Below, piece by piece: positions 13,758 through 20,048 of a DNA stretch of 20,048 nt. The DNA is taken from positions 59,861-79,908 of the forward strand of contig QXVZ01007112.1 in NCBI GenBank assembly GCA_008931825.1, in the 5' to 3' direction. Under the pieces are notes generated by a model, which saw only the letters and a list, made by a program, of their open reading frames with translations, ran no database searches and had not been told where the DNA came from. The stretch's first letter is position 1. Each line of letters opens with the position of its first letter. Origin of the DNA: Phallusia fumigata. Its lineage: Eukaryota; Chordata; Ascidiacea; Phlebobranchia; Ascidiidae. A program made the position numbers and the translations under genes.

Positions 13758-16440
13758 CTAAAATGAAGCGTAGTGAAAACTCGCTGTAATTTGAGAGATC
13801 AGTTATTTTACTGTTTGTTATTTAGCTACTACGAGATAATTTCCAAATTAAATTTTCCATATATTTGAAGGAGACGTGAACAAATAGTTACCCAGCCTAC
13901 AAAGAGTGCTTCTCCATAGACGTATCTTGAGTTTTGTGGCAGAAGAATGTTTGCATATTCTTGCAATACATTGGCTGCAAACCAAGACACTGCAATCCCA
14001 ATCGATATTCCAGCAATGAAATGTAGAAGTGCAGAAACTAGAACCTGTACAATTTAATAAAACTTGTTTCATCAACAGCAGGGATTAGCAACTTAGCTAT
14101 GAAACAACCATTTAGGCTCGTTTCCATCAAAGGTAACTAAATTGCAACCAAAACCTATTTAATCACCAATCGTCTTTCTAATTTTACTCTATAGTTAATG
14201 GCCGTCTAAATGTTTATTTTGGTGTCACAAAAACTGATTTTTAGTTATCAGATACATATCAGATTGGTTTTTAGGAAATTCCAAAGAACTATTGCCACAA
14301 ATGCTGTGATCGAGGTAGTAATTCGATAAGTTGCAAAATAGAGATAAAATTTTTACACAAGTGGTTTCCGACCTTTTTCGGGTTGTGGAGTTTCTTAGAA
14401 AAAATACCTGGTATGTGGACCCATATTTTAAATTTCCGGTTTATGGAATGATAAATGATTGTGACTGAAGAAATTCATAAGAGCTCAATCCCCAGAGCGT
14501 AACATGTTTGACAAAAACTTTGATTGCGTGTTACCTGACAGCTGTTGTGCAACATTCAACAAAATCAATTACTTTATGTTTCGCTTAGATTTATCTAGGC
14601 TTTTATGTGCCACACTAAACCCAGTTGAAAATTATCGAGTGAGATAAAAAAATGACAAATGTTATTAGAAAAAACAGCGATCGGCTCGATAAAGTTAATT
14701 AAAACTTGTCTTAAAGCCTATCGTCAAACCTTGGTAGTTTACATAGTTAGCGGAGCACACCCTAGCAACAGTGCTTTAGACCTTAAGACAACATGATTTA
14801 GACGATTATAGTCCGAAAACTTTAAAGCAGTCACAACATTTTTAATCATCACACTTTTGTGCCGTTTTCGCCATTGCTCCTAAAATTCACAGCTAATCAG
14901 ATTTTATTTCGCTCCGCATGACAAAGGTTACCGCACGCAACTGTCTTGCCTCACCAATGGTAACCTGTGTAGGTACGCTTCATCAGGGGTTTTTGAAAGT
15001 TGGGTCTACGGCCCCGTATGTTTCCACAATTGACATGTGAGACCGCGAAAAACTTTTTATCTTTCTATATCGTTGGTTTGTTGCGTAGCTTTTAATAAAT
15101 TTCAAAATTTTTGTTGAACCTGTTAGCTTTGTTTTTAATCGCGTCTTTGATATGAGTAACTAGAATCGGTCTGAAGGTAAGTTATAGCCTCTAACTTTGA
15201 GGAAAGTTTTTTTACTGGGTTTTAGAAACAAACAACTTTAATACATTATGTGCAGTAAAACAATACAGCCAATGGCCGTGACATACCTCCATTTAATAAC
15301 GGTAAAGTGGAAGCGCATTTCAACCTTTTTCGACCAATCGTGCCGTCCATTATTTTGCGCTCCATGCCGCCTTTTCGGCTATGCTATTTACGCGCGCAGC
15401 TATTTTCGGCTAAACGATTGTTTCAGTGCAATTGTGTCGATACGATTTCTTTTACCAAGTGAAATAAACGTAACACTACTCATGTCATTGAGACACGTTC
15501 CTATCTTTAAATAGCATACAATTTTTGTTTGGATGGTATAGATGCAGTGTAGCATCTATATAATTGGCTGTGGTGATTCAGTATCCTCGTACGTCCTAGA
15601 AACAGATCTCGTACCCTTTAGGGTACCCCTGGTTAAGAACCCCAGCATTAAAACAATTTTTGCACTTTTTGAAATATACTTTTGCAACATTTTAGCTATG
15701 TAAGATTATCTCCGTTGAAAGGAACTCCAATTTTTTTAACATGAAAAACCTTTATTGTGACCCATAACTAGCGCCAATATGTGAAGTTATGATGTCAAGT
15801 TATCAAAACAAAAATTGCCCACACGAGTCAAAAGTCCCCTCCAACAATTTTAATGGATTTGGGCCACTGCATTGTGAGTCTAAAGTCCGTAGCAGTCGCT
15901 GGTTATATTATTTGCGGAGGTGTTCACAATTCATTGCGAATAGGTCTCTAAAGAAAACACATCTTACCAGTCGTGACTTAAGTTTTGGATTTTCGGAAGC
16001 AACGTTTGTGCAGTCTAACCCTGCACCACAGAACAAAATTCCAAGAAATCCCATGGCCATACTTAAACATGTAGTAGCTCTGGCAGCCTTGCAAAAAACA
16101 TCAGTTAGATTGTTTAATAGTTGAATGTTGTAAACAGCTTTTTACCTGTAATGATGCTGGAAGACCCAAAAAAAAAGAATCGTAGTCATCGCAAGACCAC
16201 AAACCAGTAGTTTGATGAGTGCATCTCACCCACAAGCCAGTAGTTCGATACACCGATTCAATTACTTCCCCTTGTAGCAAAAACATTTTGCGAAACGTCT
16301 ATTATCGCAAATACCAGATACTATAATTTACCTTCCAGGTCACTTCTTCTCCAGGTGGGCAGAGCGCAACAAACAATCGCCAGTATCCAACTGATTATGG
16401 ACATAAAAAAACCACAAACTTGCATCGCACTGCTTACCAT
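13623..16440 (-). CDS. CLDN: Claudin, complete five-exon gene
   Basis: CDS = complement(join(13623..13757, 13892..14044, 15968..16087, 16146..16270, 16332..16440)). It gives 213 codons plus TAA, and all introns are GT/AG (134, 1923, 58 and 61 bp). The encoded product is a four-span membrane protein of tight or septate junctions. TM1 ends in ALPTW with Trp at residue 30. The first extracellular loop has G48-L49-W50, C53 and C63, the claudin W-GLW-C-C signature, and LQAARA puts Arg at 81. TM2 lies at about 82-101, TM3 at about 119-139, the second loop (SRYVYGEALFVGW) before 169, and TM4 at about 170-182 followed by a CC pair suited to palmitoylation. The tail ends in AAAEYI, a possible PDZ ligand close to the usual YV. 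Length is normal for the family (about 200-230). The exact first ATG is likely, as it sets Trp at 30. Whether it forms a barrier or a pore cannot be read with confidence. Confidence 0.92.
13892..14044 (-). CDS. CLDN: Claudin exon 4 (TM3 and second extracellular loop)
   Basis: The acceptor is TTGTACAG and the donor is GTAACT, with 51 codons in phase 0. TM3 is VLVSALLHFIAGISIGIAVS, followed by WFAANVLQEYANILLPQ and RYVYGEALFVGW. The W-[YF]-A-N...EF/EY...Y-x-x-G-x-A-L-[FY]-x-G-W pattern is the claudin second-loop signature. Confidence 0.92.
14358..15645. mobile_element. Decayed hAT element in claudin intron 3
   Basis: The left end CAAGTGGTTTCCGACCTTTT is followed by CGGGTTGTGG, AAAAAATACC and GTGGACCC, much like hAT ends of the CAGTGGTTCCCAACC type. 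The right end GTACCCCTGGTTAAGAACCC is preceded by GTACCCTTTAGGGTAC, again a common hAT end. The two ends are diverged inverted repeats. I find no good 8-bp target duplication and no transposase motif, so it is an old or composite, non-autonomous copy. Both ends could instead be from separate insertions. Confidence 0.5.
15968..16087 (-). CDS. CLDN: Claudin exon 3 (TM2 and cytoplasmic loop)
   Basis: The acceptor is TTTTTTGCAAG and the donor is GTAAGA, with 40 codons in phase 0. The exon encodes AARATTCLSMAMGFLGILF (TM2), then GLDCTNVASENPKLKSRL. The junction falls exactly at LQ|AARA. Many vertebrate claudin genes have an intron at this place, as far as I recall. C104 after TM2 is a possible palmitoylation site. 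Confidence 0.9.
16146..16270 (-). CDS. CLDN: Claudin exon 2 (first extracellular loop, W-GLW-C-C)
   Basis: The acceptor is TTTTTGCTACAAG and the donor is GTAAAA. The exon encodes EVIESVYRTTGLWVRC and then THQTTGLWSCDDYDSFFLG and LPASLQ. The GLW with the two cysteines ten residues apart (C53, C63) is the family signature, and the loop reads like classical claudins. TTGLW occurs twice, at residues 46-50 and 57-61. The open frame continues into the intron and should not be taken as coding. Confidence 0.92.
16332..16440 (-). CDS. CLDN: Claudin exon 1 (start codon, TM1)
   Basis: The ATG is at 16440-16438. The exon encodes MVSSAMQVCGFFMS, a hydrophobic span and ALPTWRRSDLE, then stops in phase 1 at the donor GTAAAT. 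A hydrophobic first span ending in P-x-W is standard for claudins. The base upstream of the ATG lies inside a 657-bp block that is repeated in this assembly, so the promoter and 5' UTR are uncertain. Confidence 0.88.
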
Positions 16441-17753
16441 TTTTATTTTTTTAAATCACAACCTTTAGCTTTTATACCTGAGACACAATTTTAAGTAGGT
16501 CCTTAACAATAAAAACAATAATCACGTCGTACAGCAAAAACCAAAACTCGAAAACGCTTAAAAACAGGGCTTGGCTTATCTGTATGCGCTTCATTAGGTC
16601 CTCGCGGACAAAGAATGTCCCCTTTTTTAGGAGAGCTCCATGCTATTGTGCGGAAAAGTTCCGCCTGACTAACCAACTATCACGACACGATCTGTTTGTG
16701 GTTGAAGTGCCTTTGTGGGTATTTGATACGTAGCGATCAATAGCCGCACCACTCACCTAAAGAGCATTTTGATTACACCCCGTTTAAAGGAAACCAAGAG
16801 AATACTTTATTATTGAGCGTTGATTCGCTGAGAAAGACTTGTTATGATGGGTGCAGATAAGTGTTTTTTACATGTGAATGCAACATCCAGATTTATAGAT
16901 TAATTGAAAAATTTTCCGTGACCTAACGGTTTTCTATAACGTGGGCAAGACCAATGGCGCTTCACAAATACTATTCAGTTCAACAATTTTTTGCAGACGA
17001 TTATTTTGTACCTAATACGGCGTTTTAAAAATAGCAAATTACTACTTCTTGCGCAATATAGTACGCGGAAGCTGTCAGCATCGGCCCAAGTAATTNATTT
17101 TTATTTTTTTAAATCACAACCTTTAGCTTTTATACCTGAGACACAATTTTAAGTAGGTCCTTAACAATAAAAACAATAATCACGTCGTACAGCAAAAACC
17201 AAAACTCGAAAACGCTTAAAAACAGGGCTTGGCTTATCTGTATGCGCTTCATTAGGTCCTCGCGGACAAAGAATGTCCCCTTTTTTAGGAGAGCTCCATG
17301 CTATTGTGCGGAAAAGTTCCGCCTGACTAACCAACTATCACGACACGATCTGTTTGTGGTTGAAGTGCCTTTGTGGGTATTTGATACGTAGCGATCAATA
17401 GCCGCACCACTCACCTAAAGAGCATTTTGATTACACCCCGTTTAAAGGAAACCAAGAGAATACTTTATTATTGAGCGTTGATTCGCTGAGAAAGACTTGT
17501 TATGATGGGTGCAGATAAGTGTTTTTTACATGTGAATGCAACATCCAGATTTATAGATTAATTGAAAAATTTTCCGTGACCTAACGGTTTTCTATAACGT
17601 GGGCAAGACCAATGGCGCTTCACAAATACTATTCAGTTCAACAATTTTTTGCAGACGATTATTTTGTACCTAATACGGCGTTTTAAAAATAGCAAATTAC
17701 TACTTCTTGCGCAATATAGTACGCGGAAGCTGTCAGCATCGGCCCAAGTAATT
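16439..17753. repeat. 657-bp exact direct repeat across N17096 (probable assembly artefact)
   Basis: Bases 16439-17095 match 17097-17753 by eye along their whole length, with only the N between. It begins within the claudin start codon on the minus strand, so it doubles the apparent upstream region. A true tandem duplication is possible but less likely, given the same pattern at two other N positions. I see no certain promoter motif in it. Confidence 0.85.
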
Positions 17754-18039
17754 AGCGGTCCCCGTAACATAATCAAACCATTTGACGTGTTTTTTTTACT
17801 AAAATACTGTGTATACTAACCGCAAGCATCACAACTTACTGGATCTATAAACTTTTTACACCTCGAAATGGACGATACTCGCTGAATCCATTTGTATTCT
17901 AAAATTAATAATCGCTTCGACACATTCTTATCACCCACTAAACAACTCGAAAAAAACATGCGTCTCAAAGTCACAACTGGCGATATGTATGGCGGGATTA
18001 GATATATGAGATGAATATGGTTTGTTTATTTTGTAAATA
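17754..18039. other. Unassigned sequence upstream of the claudin gene
   Basis: No coding pattern, RNA gene or repeat match is seen. It may hold distal regulatory DNA for the claudin gene, but the sequence does not show it. Confidence 0.4.
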
Positions 18040-18640
18040 CACCATTGGTTAGAATATAATTTAATAAAAATACAGTCCAAACAGACTATTAGAACACAGT
18101 GACGGCAGGTATATTTTTACGGTTCGAAAACTGCGGGCCTAACTTTTGAATACTACAGATTTACGCTGACGCCTAACGTTTATTACTATTAAGGTGGGGG
18201 GTGAGAGTGTAAAATCTAATAAACATAGTAAGCTATTTGATTCGCGGATTGTCGGAAATACTACAGGCACTAAATTTGTGGTTGGGGTCGTGGCTAGGGT
18301 TAATAAATAAAAACCAAATCCACATTGAACAGTTCATATTTAATCAGTACAAAAATGATGTCCCGTACGTCACTGGTCATGAAACTGACGCACAAGCAAT
18401 GCCCTTTGTGACCCAGAAATCTGGTTTGCGTCGATGCTGCAGTTCCTTGGTCAGTGTTTCTTCCTAGTACCTGCAGTTCCGACGGCCCGCAAACTTAATA
18501 GACTACTACGTTTATTAGCTTTTCTAGTCCTACTCCCGTTATGCCAGCAGTTTTCGACCCATAAAGCTACACCTGCCGTTACTTTATTAGTCTGTTTGGA
18601 CTGTATTTTTATTCAAAATGTACTTAAACCAATTGTTGCC
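18040..18640. repeat. Large imperfect inverted repeat (about 600 bp)
   Basis: The left arm (about 18040-18272) matches the reverse complement of the right arm (about 18463-18640). A perfect 26-base core beginning AATAAAAATACAGTCC lies at 18063-18088 and, inverted, at 18588-18613. A second core, TCGAAAACTGC, is at 18124-18134 and is inverted near 18547-18557. A third, CTAATAAACRTAGTA, starts near 18215. The spacer is about 190 bp. It is either a foldback-type element or two old copies of one repeat in opposite orientation. Open frames across it are not coding. Confidence 0.7.
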
Positions 18641-19360
18641 TTTTATTCGCTAGGGGGCGTGACTCTGTGCGCCCAGGCAGCACAGCAGGGGTGATCGCTT
18701 ATATTCCCAGAACGGTTCTAAACGCGCTCCTCCTTGCGTTCAGCAACTCCCAAGTACCAGCGGCCAAAGAACGAACGATTTATTCGAGCGAAACAATCAG
18801 GTGGTGGCACTCGAAAGCAGGTCAAACCACAGCAGTTATACCAAATCGAAGGCAAGAGCGGTTTCTGAAAACGGGCACGTATTAGTATCAATACAGGCAC
18901 GAAACACAACAGTGGCAAATTGACTCTCACCGAACTATTATAGGACCAGAGTCACAAATTAGCTGGAAGCGATCGGCGGATTAACAATTCTACAAAACGG
19001 CATCAATATAAACACCAGTTGACCACATTAACAAGGGTATTCATACATTACACGACAATGTCTTACCGGATTAGATACAGGTTGTCCGGAAACGACGCAG
19101 CAGTAGCTCACAGTCTAATTCACTGTTACGGTACAGAAATGCACTTCGTCATAATTACACATTTCATGGAAATCGTATGTTATTTTACTGTTATAACGTT
19201 TTTGCTGGTATGTTTTTGATACTACATAATTTGTTGGATTCAATAGTGATAAAAGTTATGATATTAAACGTATTATTCCTGTATTTTATCGTCAAAATTA
19301 TTTTTATTCCTTCAATTTGGTTTTAGGATTAGTTTGTGATTGTACCTGAACTTGTGGAGA
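18641..19360. other. Unassigned sequence between the inverted repeat and the retroelement contig
   Basis: Short open frames on both strands overlap each other and show no family I know. No RNA gene is visible. Confidence 0.4.
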
Positions 19361-19450
19361 TGTTGTCGCGCCCAGTTAGTGCGCATTTGAGACGCGTCGC
19401 AAAGTCAGGTCAGTTTGAGGGGTTAAGAATTAGTGTTATGTTTGCCTGAA

Positions 19451-19475
19451 TGACGTCATTTTTGGTATGACGTCA
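19451..19475. promoter_or_regulatory. Two perfect CRE palindromes (TGACGTCA)
   Basis: TGACGTCA occurs at 19451-19458 and 19468-19475, with starts 17 bases apart. A half-like TGACGCC follows at about 19488. CRE is the site for CREB/ATF bZIP factors. Such sites also occur in LTRs, and this pair lies 29 bases before the N that adjoins a retroelement fragment. Function is inference. Confidence 0.4.
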
Positions 19476-19504
19476 TGTTAAGTATTAATGACGCCGTGTG
19501 TGAN

Positions 19505-20048
19505 GAAGACAGGATTCGGCGAACGGATCGTATCATCCGTTCCCATGCGCCACCCATGTGGCTGGCTGCAGGAGGATTGAAGGTCCACGATGTCTGCTTC
19601 TGATGTAGAAATTCAGTGATTTGACGCTGGTTCCAAGCTTGCAGCGACTCTCTTAGAATTCTCTCAGCGCCGACAAAGTTTGTTCCGTTGTCGCTGTAGA
19701 TATGAGCAGGTGCTCCACGGCGTCCAATAAAACGACGAAGGGCGGCAATGAAGGAGTCGGTAGACAAACTGTGGGCAACTTCCAGGTGTACAGCACGAAT
19801 TGTAAGACAAGTGAATGTACAGCTGTATCGCTTTACCTCGCTGCGCCCTGGTTTCAACCAAAAAAGGTCCAAAATAATCAATTCCAACATTAGAAAACGG
19901 TGGCTCAGCAACACCCAGACGGACCGGTGGCAAATCCGCCATTATCTGTCGTCCGGGTTGAGCATTTGCAGGACAGGCACCTTCCAAGAACGCGACGCCA
20001 CCCTTTTCAATCCAGTATTCCTTTCTTATCGAAGTCCAAGTGTGGGCC
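19505..20048 (-). mobile_element. BEL/Pao LTR retrotransposon pol fragment (integrase), frameshifted
   Basis: The minus strand encodes the BEL/Pao integrase core. GIDYFGP (first Asp at 19879-19877) is in one frame. YSDNGTNF (Asp at 19692-19690) and GGAWERMIR (Glu at 19542-19540) are in another. A break near 19855 shifts the frame between the first catalytic residue and the other two. Upstream, SIRKEYWIEKG and a CPANAQPGRQ stretch fit a decayed zinc-binding region, running to the window edge in the first frame. Homology stops right at N19504, so the rest of the integrase is missing or lies in unassembled sequence. This copy is inactive as read. Protease, reverse transcriptase and RNase H would lie beyond 20048. 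Confidence 0.88.

Noticed and set aside
15248..15514. 88-codon + strand open frame inside the hAT-like region
   Set aside because: No transposase motif is seen, and base composition alone can explain it.
15789..16124. 111-codon + strand open frame
   Set aside because: It is antisense to claudin exon 3 and its flanks, with no protein family likeness.
16101..16286. 61-codon minus-strand open frame taken as a gene
   Set aside because: Only the part from 16270 to 16146 is claudin exon 2. The ends run into introns on both sides.
16439..17753. A recent biological tandem duplication of the claudin promoter
   Set aside because: The single N at the exact repeat boundary, also seen at 1914 and 4981, favours an assembly artefact.
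18237..18930. Overlapping open frames on both strands
   Set aside because: They cross the inverted repeat or its flank and show no consistent family.
18197..18932. GGTGAGAGT inverted pair as LTR or transposon ends
   Set aside because: The match is only about nine bases and has no flanking target duplication.
1..20048. CRISPR array, bacterial operon or phage features
   Set aside because: No regularly spaced repeats or prokaryotic gene layout are seen. Splice sites and animal gene families show that this is metazoan DNA.

Overview
The window is animal nuclear DNA. It is AT-rich and holds two spliced protein genes with canonical GT/AG introns, interspersed DNA-transposon remnants and a fragment of a BEL/Pao LTR retrotransposon. 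Nothing in it looks prokaryotic. A claudin with a vertebrate-style W-GLW-C-C signature and a ciliary TOG-array gene suggest an invertebrate deuterostome, perhaps a tunicate. The sequence alone does not fix the species.

Region 1 (1-12242, + strand): the 3' part of a TOGARAM/crescerin-family gene. Eight exons (676-11870) join in one continuous frame of 416 codons plus stop. They encode the end of one TOG domain, a basic Ser-rich linker and the C-terminal TOG domain. The gene starts upstream of the window. Its introns carry a hAT-type MITE, a tRNA-derived SINE-like head, a 17-base G run and many diverged copies of one interspersed repeat family.

Region 2 (about 12243-13240): a spacer between two convergent genes, with no recognisable gene.

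Region 3 (13243-16440, - strand): a complete five-exon claudin gene of 213 codons. None of the automatic open reading frames reveals it as a gene; it appears only when the exons are spliced by hand. The third intron carries a decayed hAT element.

Region 4 (16441-19503): the upstream side of the claudin gene, which includes a 657-bp exact duplication, then a roughly 600-bp inverted repeat (about 18040-18640) and unassigned DNA. Two perfect CRE palindromes lie close to the last gap.

Region 5 (19505-20048, - strand): a frameshifted BEL/Pao integrase fragment that runs off the window edge.

Four single-N positions (1914, 4981, 17096, 19504) mark contig joins. The first three separate exactly repeated blocks of 110, 222 and 657 bp. 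These look like unmerged contig-end overlaps, so the true locus is probably about 1 kb shorter. The two genes have no evident functional link: one acts on ciliary microtubules and the other at cell junctions.
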